Positions 1 to 10,341 are shown, numbered from the stretch's first letter. The stretch: 64,000 bases of DNA from Roseomonas sp. KE2513 (GCF_016107305.1 NZ_RCVR01000002.1:62001-126000), one strand, 5' to 3'. A program made the numbers and translations. The notes: a model not told the origin generated them from the letters alone.

Positions 1-246
1 ATGGCCGGGCGCCACATGCACGATCTTCACCCCGGTGTAGCGGCCCGCCTGCCAGGCGGGCATCAGCAGCAAGCTGTTCCGTTCCGCTCCTTCCGCCCAA
101 GCATGGGCATGGCGCAGTGGCGCCTCGCAGCCGGTGCGGAACATCGCGCCAATCGCCTCCAACAGGGCGGACCAGGGGAGAAGGGCCTCCACGCGGGCAT
201 GGTCGAGATGAAGCAGCCTGGCCTCCTCCGTCATCGGCCACGGCAT
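1..246 (-). CDS. Ornithine cyclodeaminase/mu-crystallin family protein (N-terminal part, cut by window edge)
   Basis: The minus strand is open from position 246 to the window edge (82 codons, no stop). The start ATG at 246 is preceded by GAGG at a spacing of 8; an in-frame ATG at 234 has no such site. The translation has the N-terminal pattern of the ornithine cyclodeaminase/mu-crystallin family: PWSALLEAIGAMF, a charged stretch, NSLLLMPAW, then GVKIVHVAPGH. Members are NAD(P)-dependent cytosolic enzymes acting on amino or imino acids (ornithine to proline, alanine dehydrogenase, ketimine reductases). Substrate cannot be told from this fragment. It is divergent from the amino-acid transporter aapJ, which fits an amino-acid role, though that link is inference. 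Confidence 0.75.
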   Translation of the reverse strand, partial: MPWPMTEEARLLHLDHARVEALLPWSALLEAIGAMFRTGCEAPLRHAHAWAEGAERNSLLLMPAWQAGRYTGVKIVHVAPGH

Positions 247-466
247 GGCACTTGCCTCAGCGCATGCCGTGACCGATCCGAACAACGACAGCTCCAGCCT
301 GCCTCTCCCTGCCCCCCGCCGGAAGTCCGGCGGGGCGGATTTGCCGCGAGCACGCCGGGACGCTAAGGGGCTGCCCCGCGATCCGCGCAATCCCGCGTTG
401 ATCGAGGCACATCCCTGGCGCAGCATGCGCCGAGGGGCGACCCTTACGCGTTTCACGGAGATACGG

Positions 467-1522
467 ATGAATTTGCAGCCCTTGCGGCTCGCCACGTTCG
501 GCTTTTTCGGCGCCGTCGCCCTGACGGCGCTGGGCGCGCTGCCGGCCGCGGCCCAGGCCCCGGCCGCGCCCGGCGCGTCCACTCTCGACGCGATCAAGGC
601 GCGCGGCACCCTCGTCTGCGGCACCAACACCGGCCTGGCGGGCTTCGCCCAGCCGGACAGCCAGGGCGTGTGGCGCGGCTTCGACGTGGAGTACTGCCGC
701 GCCCTCGCCGCGGCCATCTTCAACGACCCGAACAAGGTCCGCTACGTCCCGACCACCGCGCAGAGCCGCTTCACCGCCCTGCAGTCGGGCGAGGTGGACG
801 TCCTGGCGCGCAACACGACCTGGACCCTCTCGCGCGACACGAGCCTCGGCCTCGATTTCGCGGCGGTGAACTTCTTCGACGGCCAGGGCTTCATGGTGAA
901 GACCTCGACCGGCGTGAAGACCGCCAAGGAGCTGAACGGCGCCACCATCTGCGTCCAGCCCGGCACCACCACCGAGCAGAACCTGACGGACTGGGCCCGC
1001 GCCAACAACGTGCAGTTCACCCCCGTGGTGATCGAGCGCCTGGAGGAGCTGGTCAGCGCCTATGCCGCCGGCCGTTGCGACGCCTTCACGACGGACGTGT
1101 CCGGCCTCGCCGCCACCCGGTCCAGCCAGCCCAACCCCGCCGAGCACACGATCCTTCCGGACGTGATCTCGAAGGAGCCGCTCGGCCCGCTGATCCGCCA
1201 CGGCGACCAGCGCTTCACCGACCTCGTCCGGTGGACGCACTTTGCCCTCGTCGCTTCCGAGGAGCTGGGGATCACCCAGGCCAACGTCGCGCAGATAGCC
1301 GCCAGCGACACCCGTCCCGAGGTGCAGCGCATGCTCGGCAAGAACGGCGGGCTCGGGCAGATGCTCGGCGTGCCGAACGAGTGGGTGGTGAACGTCATCC
1401 GGGCAACCGGCAACTACGGCGAGATCTTCGCGCGCCACCTCGCCCCCATCGGGATCCAGCGCGGCCCGAACGCGCTCTGGTCCACGCCGGGCGGCCAGCA
1501 ATACGCGATGCCGTTCCGCTGA
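467..1522 (+). CDS. aapJ: General L-amino-acid ABC transporter, periplasmic binding protein AapJ
   Basis: Periplasmic receptor that delivers a broad range of L-amino acids to the AapQMP membrane complex. The 351-residue protein starts at ATG 467, six bases after GGAG; the open frame runs further upstream, but the signal peptide (hydrophobic segment about residues 12-28, then AAAQA) fixes this start. The mature part begins STLDAIKARGTLVCGTN and keeps features of the AapJ/BztA branch of the type 2 periplasmic binding fold: GFDVEYCRALAAAIF, TTWTLSRDT and ICVQPGTTTEQNL. The first gene of a four-gene operon, 77 bases before aapQ. An independent promoter probably lies in the 220-base gap upstream. 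Confidence 0.93.
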   Translation: MNLQPLRLATFGFFGAVALTALGALPAAAQAPAAPGASTLDAIKARGTLVCGTNTGLAGFAQPDSQGVWRGFDVEYCRALAAAIFNDPNKVRYVPTTAQSRFTALQSGEVDVLARNTTWTLSRDTSLGLDFAAVNFFDGQGFMVKTSTGVKTAKELNGATICVQPGTTTEQNLTDWARANNVQFTPVVIERLEELVSAYAAGRCDAFTTDVSGLAATRSSQPNPAEHTILPDVISKEPLGPLIRHGDQRFTDLVRWTHFALVASEELGITQANVAQIAASDTRPEVQRMLGKNGGLGQMLGVPNEWVVNVIRATGNYGEIFARHLAPIGIQRGPNALWSTPGGQQYAMPFR

Positions 1523-1599
1523 CCCGACCCCCGGGAGGGCCCCAGGCGGGCCCTCCCGGACACGACCCGGCCGTAGAATAGAGAAGACGAGGCCCCTGG

Positions 1600-2802
1600 A
1601 TGTCGCAGAGCGCCACCGACCCGCGGCAATTCCGCGCCCCGCCAAAGAAGCCGCTGCGCCTTTCCTGGGCGGACGAGCGGGTGCGCGCCATCTTCTGGCA
1701 GGTGCTGATCGTCGGCATCGTGATCGCCGTCGTCTGGTGGCTGGTGCGGAACACCCAGCACAACCTCGAGGTCCGGCGGATCGCGACCGGCTTCGGCTTC
1801 CTTCAGCGCGAGGCGGGGCTGCCGATCGGTGAATCGCTGATTCAGTACACCCCGGCCAGCACCTATCTCCGCGCCCTGACCGTCGGCGTGCTGAACACGC
1901 TGAAGGTGGCCGTGGTCGGCATCATCCTCGCCACCATCCTCGGCACGCTGATCGGCATCGCGCGGCTCTCGAAGAACTGGCTGCTCGCGAAGGTCGCGGC
2001 AGCCTATGTCGAGGTGATCCGCGACATCCCGCTGCTGCTGCAGCTGCTGTTCTGGTACACGATGCTTCAGGGCCTGCCCGGGCCGCGCCAGGCGCTGAAC
2101 CCCGTCACGGGCGTCTTCCTTTCCAACCGCGGGCTGCGCCTGCCGTTCCTCGACTGGGAAGTGGGGCATAGCTGGGGGCTTCTCGCCTTCGTCGCGGGCT
2201 GCTGCGCCACCTATGTCTACGGCAAGGCCATGCGGCGGCGGCAGATGCAGGACGGCCAGCCGCGCCCGGTCTGGCCGGCGGCCCTCGGCTTCCTGATTGG
2301 GCTGCCGCTGGTGGCCTGGTGGATCGGTGGCGCGCCCTCGGGCGTCGAGTGGCCGGCGCTGCGCGGCTTCAACTTCCAGGGCGGCATGTCCGTCAGCCCC
2401 GAGTACTTCGCCCTTCTCGTCGGCCTGACCACCTACACCGCCGGCTTCATCGCCGAGATCGTCCGCGCCGGCATTCTGGCGGTGGCCAAGGGCCAGTGGG
2501 AGGCGGCGCAGGCGCTGGGCCTCAAGCCCGGGGTGGTGCTCCGCCAGATCGTCCTGCCCCAGGCGCTGCGGGTGATCATCCCGCCCATGACGAGCCAGTT
2601 CCTGAACCTGACGAAGAACTCCTCCCTCGCGGTCGCCATCGGCTACCAGGACATCGTCTCGATCGCGAACACGACGCTGAACCAGACGGGCCAGGCGATC
2701 GAGGGCATCGCCATTATCATGCTCGTCTACCTCACCATCTCCCTGTCCATCAGCCTCTTCATGAACTGGTACAACTCGCGCATCGCGCTGATCGAGCGCT
2801 GA
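1600..2802 (+). CDS. aapQ: General L-amino-acid ABC transporter permease AapQ
   Basis: Inner-membrane permease subunit of the polar amino-acid (HisM/GlnP-type) family, paired with AapM. At 400 residues it has the long form typical of AapQ/BztB: a first membrane segment near residues 33-50, a periplasmic stretch, further membrane segments from residue 92 on, and a large insertion between the first helices of the transport domain (about residues 160-260). The EAA loop that contacts the ATPase is at residues 301-320 (EAAQALGLKPGVVLRQ, then LPQALR). Twelve bases separate its stop from the aapM start. Confidence 0.93.
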   Translation: MSQSATDPRQFRAPPKKPLRLSWADERVRAIFWQVLIVGIVIAVVWWLVRNTQHNLEVRRIATGFGFLQREAGLPIGESLIQYTPASTYLRALTVGVLNTLKVAVVGIILATILGTLIGIARLSKNWLLAKVAAAYVEVIRDIPLLLQLLFWYTMLQGLPGPRQALNPVTGVFLSNRGLRLPFLDWEVGHSWGLLAFVAGCCATYVYGKAMRRRQMQDGQPRPVWPAALGFLIGLPLVAWWIGGAPSGVEWPALRGFNFQGGMSVSPEYFALLVGLTTYTAGFIAEIVRAGILAVAKGQWEAAQALGLKPGVVLRQIVLPQALRVIIPPMTSQFLNLTKNSSLAVAIGYQDIVSIANTTLNQTGQAIEGIAIIMLVYLTISLSISLFMNWYNSRIALIER

Positions 2803-2814
2803 GGAAGGCCCCGC

Positions 2815-3957
2815 ATGAGCGACATCTCCCTCGGAAGCTCGGTGGCCGGCGTGCCGGAGGCGGCGCCGCGCCAGCCGCCGGCCATGACCACCGGGCCCGC
2901 CGCCTGGCTCCGCGCCAATCTCTTCTCCTCATGGCTGAACACCGCGCTCACGCTGGTGCTGGCCTATTTCATCGTCCGATGGGCGATCGGCTTCATCGAC
3001 TGGGCCTTCATCAACGCCATCTGGTCGGTGCCGAACAACCAGACCCAGGCGTGCCGCGCCCTCAAGGCATCGGACCACCCCGGTGCCTGCTGGGCCGTGA
3101 TCACGGAGAAGCACCGCTTCATCCTCTTCGGCACCTACCCCTACGAGCAGCACTGGCGCCCCGCGCTCGTCTGCGTGCTCTTCACCGCCCTCTACATCGT
3201 GTCGGCCATGCGCCGCTTCTGGCGCTGGGAGCTGGCGGTGGTCTGGGCCGTCACTCTCGTCGCCATCGGCGTGCTCATGTGGGGCGGCGTGCTCGGCCTC
3301 GAATACGTGCCGCAGGAGCGCTGGGGCGGCCTGCCCATCACGCTCATCCTCTCCACCTTCGGTCTCGCCTTCGCCTTCCCGCTGGCCATCATGGTCGCGC
3401 TCGGACGCCGCTCCTCGATGCCGGCCATCCGCGTGCTCTGCATCGCTTATGTCGAGCTCATCCGCGGCGTGCCGCTGATCAGCCTTCTCTTCATGGCCAG
3501 CGTCATGTTCCCCCTCTTCCTTCCGGAGGGGATCAACATCGACAAGCTGCTGCGCGCCCAGGTGGCCGTGATCCTCTTCGCCGGCGCCTACCTGGCCGAG
3601 GTGGTCCGCGGCGGGCTACAGGCCCTGCCGAAGGGCCAGTACGAGGCGGCCGACGCGCTCGGCCTCAGCTACTGGCACAAAACCGGCTTCATCATCCTGC
3701 CCCAGGCCTTGCGGCTGGTGATCCCGCCGCTGGTGAACACCTTCATCGGCTTCTTCAAGGACACGTCGCTGGTGCTGATCATCGGCATCTTCGACCTGCT
3801 GACGGCCGGCAAGACCTCGATCGTGGAGCCCGCCTGGCAGGGCTTCGGCGTGGAGGTCTACCTCGCCATCTCCGTCATCTACTTCGCCTACTGCTTCGCC
3901 ATGTCCCGCTACAGCCAGAACCTGGAGGCGGAGCTGAACCGCCACCGCGTCCGCTGA
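2815..3957 (+). CDS. aapM: General L-amino-acid ABC transporter permease AapM
   Basis: Second permease of the amino-acid uptake complex, 380 residues. It shares with AapQ the polar amino-acid permease domain: an N-terminal membrane segment after residue 40, an [11 protein letters not shown] segment, and an EAA loop near residues 280-300 ([17 protein letters not shown] followed by [12 protein letters not shown]). The long N-terminal part with several extra hydrophobic segments is typical of AapM/BztC and distinguishes it from simple GlnP-type subunits. Start ATG 2815 follows GAGGAAGG in the 12-base gap after aapQ, which implies co-transcription. Confidence 0.93.
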   Translation: MSDISLGSSVAGVPEAAPRQPPAMTTGPAAWLRANLFSSWLNTALTLVLAYFIVRWAIGFIDWAFINAIWSVPNNQTQACRALKASDHPGACWAVITEKHRFILFGTYPYEQHWRPALVCVLFTALYIVSAMRRFWRWELAVVWAVTLVAIGVLMWGGVLGLEYVPQERWGGLPITLILSTFGLAFAFPLAIMVALGRRSSMPAIRVLCIAYVELIRGVPLISLLFMASVMFPLFLPEGINIDKLLRAQVAVILFAGAYLAEVVRGGLQALPKGQYEAADALGLSYWHKTGFIILPQALRLVIPPLVNTFIGFFKDTSLVLIIGIFDLLTAGKTSIVEPAWQGFGVEVYLAISVIYFAYCFAMSRYSQNLEAELNRHRVR

Positions 3958-3991
3958 CCCCCCTCCTCCGCCCGGATACCAGGAACAGCCC

Positions 3992-4783
<792 letters not shown>

Positions 4784-4844
4784 GCCCGGCCGCCCCGCAC
4801 CGGGCCGGCCCCCTGCAACCCTGCGGCGGGGCCGGGGGTTGCAG
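4784..4844. promoter_or_regulatory. Clustered inverted repeats between aapP and kup (hairpin plus crossed repeats)
   Basis: Three inverted repeats follow the aapP stop. GCCCGG (4784-4789) pairs with CCGGGC (4800-4805). CCGGCCCC (4805-4812) pairs with GGGGCCGG (4828-4835). CTGCAACCC (4813-4821) pairs with GGGTTGCAG (4836-4844). The last two are crossed in the order A-B-A'-B', so they can form a pseudoknot if both pair at once, or two mutually exclusive helices. No T-run follows, so a simple intrinsic terminator is not supported. The repeats lie 55 bases before the chosen kup start. Confidence 0.5.
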
Positions 4845-4898
4845 CGTCCTGGGTGGCGGCCCTATGCCGCCGGTGACAAAGCATTGCAGGCAACCGAC

Positions 4899-6779
4899 GT
4901 GACATCAGAGGCCACCCATGGCCAGCGGCAGCCGATCACCGCGGCGGCCCTGTTGGGCGTACTCGGCATCGTGTACGGCGATATCGGCACCAGCCCGCTC
5001 TACGCCATGCGCGCGGCCCTGTTGCACTTCTCCTCGGATGGGCTGGAGCGCTGGGAGATCCTCGGCGTCCTCAGCCTGATCATTTGGTCGCTCATCATCG
5101 TCGTGACCGTGAAATACGTCTGGTTCGTGACCAGAGCCGACAACAAGGGGGAAGGCGGCATCCTCGCGCTGATGGCCCTCGCCCAGCGCGCGGCCCGGAC
5201 CGAGCGGGGACGGTGGTTCATCATCCTCGTCGGCATCGCCGGCGCCGCCCTCTTCTTCGGTGATGGAACCATCACCCCCGCCATCTCCGTCCTCTCGGCC
5301 ATGGAAGGGCTGAAGGTCATCTCGCCGGCTTTCGAGAGCGCGGTGATCCCCCTGTCTCTCGCGGTACTGCTGGCCCTCTTCCTTTTTCAATACCGCGGCA
5401 CCGGCAGCATGGGCGCGGTCTTCGGGCCGGTAACCGTGGTCTGGTTCGGGGCCATTGGCCTGCTCGGGTTGATTGAGGTGGTGCGGGAACCAGAGGTGCT
5501 CCTCGCCCTCTCGCCCCACTACGCCGTGCAGTTCTGCGTCGCCTATCACCTCGCCGCCTTCATCGCACTCGGCTCCGTCGTGCTGGCGGTGACAGGGGCG
5601 GAGGCGCTCTACGCGGATATGGGCCATTTCGGACGCCGGCCCATCCAATTCGCTTGGCTGGCCTTCGTGCTTCCCGCCCTCGCCCTGAATTATCTTGGCC
5701 AGGGGGCGCTCCTGCTCGGGGACCGCGCGGCGCTGGAGAACCCATTCTACCTCCTCGCGCCGGAATGGCTGCGGCTTCCGCTGGTCATCATCGCGACGGC
5801 CGCGACCATCATCGCCAGCCAGGCCATGATCTCGGGTGCCTACTCCATCGCCCGGCAATGCGTGCAGCTTGGCTTCCTGCCGCGACTGGTGGTGCGGCAC
5901 ACCAGCGAGACCGAGGAGGGGCAGATCTACATGCCCCAGGTGAACTTCGCCCTTCTCATGGGCGTCCTCATCCTCGTGGTCTCCTTCCACAACTCGGACA
6001 GCCTCGCCGCGGCCTATGGGCTGGCCGTCACGGGCACCTTCGTCGCGACCTCCATCCTGGCGGGTCTCGTCTTCCGCCGCATCTTCGGCTGGGCGCTGCC
6101 GCTGGTCATCGCGGTCTTCACCCCCCTCTTCCTCCTCGACCTCTCCTTCTTCCTCTCGAACGTGCTGAAGATCCCTGACGGCGGCTGGGTGCCGCTCGTG
6201 CTGGGCGGCGCGATTTTCACCATGATGCTCACTTGGCACCGCGGCCGGAACTTGCTGTTCAGCCGCTTCCGCCAGGACAGCCTGCCGCTGAAGTCGTTCC
6301 TCGCCCGGTTGCCGCAGTCCCGCACTACCCGGGTGCCGGGCATCGCCGTCTTCATGACCAGCCAGGCCGACTACGTGCCGAATGCGCTGCTGCACAACCT
6401 CAAGCACAACAAGGTCCTGCACGAGCGCGTTCTCTTCGTGACCGTCTCGGTTGAGGACGTGCCGCAGGTGCGTAACCGCCGCCATGTGGAGGAGCTGGCG
6501 CCGGGCATCCACCGCATTTCCCTCTGCTACGGCTTCCAGGAGAGCCCGAATATCCCGAAGGAGTTGGAGGACCTGCGCGAGGTCGGCGTGAACTACGACC
6601 CGATGCAGGCCTCCTACTTCCTCGGGCGGGAGACGGTCGTGGCTTCCGCGATGCCGAAGATGGCGCGTTGGCAACAGTGGCTTTTCGGCATCATGTCGCG
6701 CAACTCGGTTCCCGCAACCGAGTTTTTCCGTATTCCCAGTGACCGCGTAGTGGAGCTGGGCGTTCGAGTCGCGATTTAG
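4899..6779 (+). CDS. kup: Low-affinity potassium transport system protein Kup
   Basis: Inner-membrane K+/H+ symporter of the KUP/HAK/KT family. The N-terminal signature [14 protein letters not shown] is intact; about 12 hydrophobic segments follow (including the [15 protein letters not shown] motif) and then a C-terminal cytoplasmic domain of about 170 residues. The frame is open back to a TTG at 4839, but GTG 4899 gives 626 residues, the usual family length, and puts the first helix close to the N-terminus; GCAGG stands eight bases before it. A start at TTG 4884 cannot be excluded. It follows aapP on the same strand but is separated by strong inverted repeats. Confidence 0.93.
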   Translation: MTSEATHGQRQPITAAALLGVLGIVYGDIGTSPLYAMRAALLHFSSDGLERWEILGVLSLIIWSLIIVVTVKYVWFVTRADNKGEGGILALMALAQRAARTERGRWFIILVGIAGAALFFGDGTITPAISVLSAMEGLKVISPAFESAVIPLSLAVLLALFLFQYRGTGSMGAVFGPVTVVWFGAIGLLGLIEVVREPEVLLALSPHYAVQFCVAYHLAAFIALGSVVLAVTGAEALYADMGHFGRRPIQFAWLAFVLPALALNYLGQGALLLGDRAALENPFYLLAPEWLRLPLVIIATAATIIASQAMISGAYSIARQCVQLGFLPRLVVRHTSETEEGQIYMPQVNFALLMGVLILVVSFHNSDSLAAAYGLAVTGTFVATSILAGLVFRRIFGWALPLVIAVFTPLFLLDLSFFLSNVLKIPDGGWVPLVLGGAIFTMMLTWHRGRNLLFSRFRQDSLPLKSFLARLPQSRTTRVPGIAVFMTSQADYVPNALLHNLKHNKVLHERVLFVTVSVEDVPQVRNRRHVEELAPGIHRISLCYGFQESPNIPKELEDLREVGVNYDPMQASYFLGRETVVASAMPKMARWQQWLFGIMSRNSVPATEFFRIPSDRVVELGVRVAI

Positions 6780-6806
6780 CCGGCCGAGAGGCCACGGAGG
6801 TGCCAG

Positions 6807-7172
6807 ATGCCGCTCGTCGTCCTTTCGCCGAGCGGCGGGACCGGCCTGCCAGAGGGCAGCCCGCAGTACCGCTACGAGGTTCGCCTGTCGCTAGACCCGC
6901 AGGGTTATCCTGACCCGAAGGCTTGGTATGCCGACCCTGCTCCCTGGCCCGCGCGCCGGTTCTGGCCCGACCAAGGGCTCATGGACGGGGATGTGATCTA
7001 CGACGAGGACAGCGGCTGGGCGCTGCGCTTCTTCCGCCGCGACGATAGCCCGATTGATGCGCCGATCCAGGCAGTGATCCGCGGCAGCGGCCCGTGCCGC
7101 CCCGGCGAAAACCTCACGATCACCGAGCCCGATGGGCGGGACTTTGCCTGGAGGATCGTTGGCGTCGACTGA
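6807..7172 (+). CDS. Hypothetical protein, 121 residues
   Basis: Not recognised. The open frame starts at an ATG preceded by GGAGG at good spacing and lies 27 bases after kup on the same strand, so it may be co-transcribed. The protein is soluble, Pro/Trp/Asp-rich, with YRYEVRLSLDPQGYPD near the start, a DGDVIYDEDSGWALRFF segment in the middle and a C-terminal part with PGENLTITEPDGRDF. No signal peptide or membrane segment is seen. Good start signal and codon pattern support a real gene; function unknown. Confidence 0.6.
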   Translation: MPLVVLSPSGGTGLPEGSPQYRYEVRLSLDPQGYPDPKAWYADPAPWPARRFWPDQGLMDGDVIYDEDSGWALRFFRRDDSPIDAPIQAVIRGSGPCRPGENLTITEPDGRDFAWRIVGVD

Positions 7173-7331
7173 GTGGGACGATGGCATTGGACGGACCGGC
7201 ACGACATTGCAACAGCCATCCCTAACCAGGGCCGACTCCACCCAATCAGGGTTGACCGCACGACTTCGTGAGGCGACAAATAACGTCGGGCCAGAACCCG
7301 GCCATTCGGCCGGCGCCCGGGAACATCACCG

Positions 7332-7697
7332 ATGTCCGCGACCATCCTCCCCTTCGCGCGCCCAGCGGCCACGCACCGGAGCGTGACCCAGGCAGAGCGT
7401 GCCCTGGCTGCTGGCTGGGCAGCCCATCAGGCCGCCCGCCGGGGCGGCTCCTGGTGGGTCGAGACGCATGTAGGCGAGGACAACGAGGTGTGGCTCGGCA
7501 TAGTAACTCCGTCGAGCCTCGGCCGCGCGCCCGAAGACCGGACGCTGACCTGGATGATCGCACGCCGTGCGGAGGGCTTCGCCCTCATCGCCATGCCGTC
7601 CGGCCGGACCATGGGAGTTTTCTACGGTCTGGGCAGACTTCTTTCTACGATCGAGCAGCGCGAGGAAACCCCGCGCGAAATTGCTTACGCCCCCTGA
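7332..7697 (+). CDS. Hypothetical protein, 121 residues
   Basis: Not recognised. A soluble protein with an Ala-rich helical N-terminal half (QAERALAAGWAAHQAARR), then WWVETHVGEDNEVWLGIV and a C-terminal region with RRAEGFALIAMPSGRTMGVF. The start is preceded only by a weak purine stretch, so the N-terminus is less certain. Its end overlaps the convergent MarR gene by 13 bases. It sits 159 bases after the other unknown gene. Confidence 0.55.
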   Translation: MSATILPFARPAATHRSVTQAERALAAGWAAHQAARRGGSWWVETHVGEDNEVWLGIVTPSSLGRAPEDRTLTWMIARRAEGFALIAMPSGRTMGVFYGLGRLLSTIEQREETPREIAYAP

Positions 7698-8095
7698 TGT
7701 GAGACGCGGCGCGGCTCTTGGCGTTCCTGCAGGGGCGGCTGCTCCGAGGCCGTCGCGGTCATCGCGGCCTCACCCATGATCGTATGCATCTCGCGCAGGA
7801 GCGCCGCGCCCTTGACGGTGCGCTGCACCAGCACGGAGCGCCGGTCCTTGGGGTCCGTCTTGCGCCGGGCCAGGTCGAGTTCGCCCAGCCGGTCGAGAGC
7901 CCGCGTGATCGCGGGCTTCGAAACATTCAGGTCCTTGGCAAGCCCGCGCACCGTGTGCGGCCCCTCGCCGAGATAAACCGTCAGGAATACGCCGAGCTGC
8001 CGGGCCGAAAGATCTGGCCCGTCCCGGCGGACAAGGGCCACAATTGTGTCCCGCAGCATGACGACGAACTCGTCCGGTATGCCTTGCACTGGCAT
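7685..8095 (-). CDS. MarR family transcriptional regulator
   Basis: Winged-helix DNA-binding repressor of the MarR type, 136 residues. Residues 25-110 carry the expected order of elements: LSARQLGVFLTVYLGEGPHT, the recognition region VRGLAKDLNVSKPAITRALDRL, and the wing with RRKTDPKDRRSVLVQRT. The frame is open to 8224 but ATG 8095, five bases after GGAAGGAAC, fits the family N-terminus. Regulated gene unknown: the nearest gene upstream on the same strand is a decayed IclR regulator, so the usual divergent MarR target is not evident. The C-terminal tail is Gln/Arg-rich and poorly conserved in appearance. Confidence 0.85.
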   Translation of the reverse strand: MPVQGIPDEFVVMLRDTIVALVRRDGPDLSARQLGVFLTVYLGEGPHTVRGLAKDLNVSKPAITRALDRLGELDLARRKTDPKDRRSVLVQRTVKGAALLREMHTIMGEAAMTATASEQPPLQERQEPRRVSHQGA

Positions 8096-8233
8096 GGGGG
8101 TTCCTTCCCGCGGCTGTTTGCGTCGCTCCCGCACCATAAATGATCGGTCGATTACATCAACAAGTCCCGATGCCTGGTTCAGAGCATAGAACGGCCATTT
8201 TTCCGCCAGAAGTCGAAAACACACGAAAAAACG

Positions 8234-8704
8234 TTAATGGCGTCCTTCCGACTCAGCCCCGACTCGGTCAGCCCGCGAGCGCCAGGCCGAGTTCCCGCGG
8301 AGGCTGTTAACCGCCGCCCCATCCCTCAGCGCCACCTTCTGCCGGACGCCGACGACGCGTTGCCGCAGCGCCGCCTCCAAGGCCAGGATATTGGGGCCGA
8401 CTCCTTCGAAACGGCTCGCCTGGATCACGGGCAGGAGCTGCGCCTCCGGCAGAAAGGCGAGCAGGATATCTACGCCTATCCGCACTAGCCCTGCCTGCAC
8501 GCGCTCGACATGGACGATGTCCGCCCCGTCTAGCACGCCGAGGCTCGCCGCCTCGTTCACCTCGCCAACGAGGCTTCGCGGCAGGGGCCCAGCGTCGTGC
8601 TGGATTCAGGACAAGGCCGCGATCCGGAACCTTCGCACCCGCTCCGACATCGCGTCCGCCAGCGCGCCGCAGGCGAGGAATGCGGGCCGCCCCGCAGCTC
8701 GAAG
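8234..8704 (-). pseudogene. Decayed IclR-type regulator (effector-domain remnant with an in-frame stop)
   Basis: On the minus strand one frame reads ALADAMSERVRRFRIAALS, hits a TGA at 8606-8608, then continues EVNEAASLGVLDGADIVHV and, after a gap, LLAFLPEAQLLPVI and ILALEAALRQRVVGVRQK. The order matches the IclR effector domain (PcaR/PobR-like: E-A-S-L-V-L-D-G-D-I-V-Y-V ... LLAFLP ... L-R-E-L-V-R). The stretch expected between the DIVHV strand and LLAFLP is shortened, and no helix-turn-helix is found upstream. The internal loss plus the stop suggests a pseudogene. Identification rests on motif reading only. Confidence 0.45.
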
Positions 8705-8827
8705 TCACGTAGGGCTGATTGGCGGCGGCGTCGGCAGCGCCAAAGGATTGCGGAACGGGTCGCGTGGCTCGCCGCCCTCTGGCGGGTCGTCACCTCGCGC
8801 CCGGTGCATCCGGCCGGCTGCACCTGC

Positions 8828-9121
8828 ATGGGCCATTTTCTCGTTCCCGCGATGAACGAGCGGGGCATGGAGGCCGACATCCTCGACTACATGCGCGGCC
8901 GCTACGCCGCGGAAGGCATCGGCACCCTCGTCACGCTGCTGGACGCGCGGGAGGCGGAGCTGGAGGCGACGAACATCCCTGCCCCGCCCCTTCGCGCCTG
9001 GCTCACGCGGCTACCCACGGCAGGGGCGGAGGAGAGCGCGCTTGAGCGCTTCCTTGATGACCTGACGGCCGCGCTGGAGTCTTCCGACGCGGGCCCCGGA
9101 GATCCGCCTCGGGCGGGCTGA
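8828..9121 (+). CDS. Hypothetical protein, about 97 residues
   Basis: Not recognised. The frame contains a helical, charged region (ADILDYMRGRYAAEGIGTLV then LDAREAELEATNIPA) and an acidic C-terminus (ESALERFLDDLTAALESSDA). The start is uncertain: ATG 8828, 8852 or 8867 are all possible; only 8867 has a weak purine-rich site. The frame stays open upstream to 8597 and has plausible amino-acid composition (ALWRVVTSRPVHPAGCTC), so the gene could be longer. It lies directly beside the IclR remnant, so it may itself be a fragment. Confidence 0.45.
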   Translation: MGHFLVPAMNERGMEADILDYMRGRYAAEGIGTLVTLLDAREAELEATNIPAPPLRAWLTRLPTAGAEESALERFLDDLTAALESSDAGPGDPPRAG

Positions 9122-9227
9122 TCTGTACCTGAGGCCCACCCGCACGCGAGATTGAGGAAGCGGCGCGGTCGGCCCGCAGGCCATAGTGACAAAGAAAGGC
9201 CCGTCGAGGCCGGGGGAGGAGTCGCGA

Positions 9228-10202
9228 ATGCGCAGGAGAGACCTCGTAGGCGGCGCTGCCGCGATCGGTGCGGCGCTCGCCACCCCGGCGATGGCGCAGC
9301 CGGCAGCTTATCCCAACCGCACCGTCCGAATGGTCATCCCCTTCGCGCCGGGCGGCGGCGTCGATGCCGTGGGCCGCGTGGTGGCGCAGCGCCTTTCCGA
9401 GCGGCTGAGCGTGCAGGTCGTGGTCGAGAACCGCGCGGGCGGCAGCGGCACCATCGGCGGCCAGTCCGTCGGCTCCTCACCGCCGGACGGCTACAGCCTT
9501 CTCTTCAGCGCCTCGACCCACATCATGGCGCGGCAGGTCCTCCGCCGCCCGCCCTACGATCCCGTCGCCGACTTCACGCCCATCGCCCTTCTCGGCGGGG
9601 CGCCGCTGATCCTCGTCCTCTCCCCCAACCGGCCTCAGACAACCATCGCTGAGATCGTCGCCGACGCGCGTGCCCGACCGGACAACTGGACCTTCGGCGC
9701 CTCCGCCCTTGGATCGCCCGGCCATCTCGCGACGATCCTCTTCCTGAAGCTCGCCGGACTCGACCTCGTCGTCGCACCTTATCGCGGCACCGCACCGGCC
9801 CTCGCCGACGTGGCCGCGGGCAACGTGCAGATGATGATCGACCCTGTCCTCGCCCTGCTGCCGCTCGTGCAGAGCGGCGGCGTGAAGGGCATCGCCGTGA
9901 CCGCTCCCAAGCGCAGCACCCTCGCCCCCTCCATCCCCACCACTGCGGAGGAAGGCATGGCGGGACTGGTCTTTTCCAGCTGGTACGGCCTCTGGGGTCC
10001 GAAGGGCCTGCCCGACCCCATCGTCTCGCTGCTGAACAGCCACCTCGGCGAGATCATGCGTGAACCCGCCACGGTGGAACGGTTCTCCACCCTCGGCCTG
10101 GAGCCGATCTATTCCCCGCAGGCGGAGTTCGCGCGCTTCATCGACGCGGACCTAGCGCGGAACGCCGAACTTCTGCGAAGCGCCAACTTCCAGCCCGAGT
10201 GA
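9228..10202 (+). CDS. Bug family (tripartite tricarboxylate transporter) substrate-binding protein
   Basis: Periplasmic binding protein of the Bug/TctC family, 324 residues, start ATG 9228 seven bases after GGAGGA. The N-terminus MRRRDLVGGAAAIGAALATPAMAQ looks like a Tat-type signal. The mature part has the family hallmarks: YPNRTVRMVIPFAPGGGVDAVGR, VVVENRAGGSGTIGG, PPDGYSLL, a central GSPGHLATILFLKLAGLDLVVAPYRG-type ligand loop and a C-terminal AEFARFIDADLARN helix. No TctA/TctB membrane genes are adjacent, as is common for the many orphan Bug proteins of this group of bacteria. Ligand unknown; typically a carboxylate. Confidence 0.9.
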   Translation: MRRRDLVGGAAAIGAALATPAMAQPAAYPNRTVRMVIPFAPGGGVDAVGRVVAQRLSERLSVQVVVENRAGGSGTIGGQSVGSSPPDGYSLLFSASTHIMARQVLRRPPYDPVADFTPIALLGGAPLILVLSPNRPQTTIAEIVADARARPDNWTFGASALGSPGHLATILFLKLAGLDLVVAPYRGTAPALADVAAGNVQMMIDPVLALLPLVQSGGVKGIAVTAPKRSTLAPSIPTTAEEGMAGLVFSSWYGLWGPKGLPDPIVSLLNSHLGEIMREPATVERFSTLGLEPIYSPQAEFARFIDADLARNAELLRSANFQPE

Positions 10203-10341
10203 GATCGAGGGCGATGACCAGAGGCTGGTTCTGGTTGTTGTCGCCCTTCCTGCATGTGCAGTCGCCTCAGGTCGCGACCCGAGACGCACCGGCCGTAAGA
10301 GATTTCCAGCAGATATAAGGGGAAAATGGTGAGGGGCTCGG

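Noticed and set aside
1-366. Plus-strand 121-codon open frame at the window start
   Set aside because: The minus strand of the same region encodes a clear ornithine cyclodeaminase N-terminus, so the plus frame is a shadow.
4905-6674. 589-codon minus-strand open frame opposite kup
   Set aside because: Shadow of kup: rich in His, Glu and Asp with no domain, while the plus strand encodes an intact transporter.
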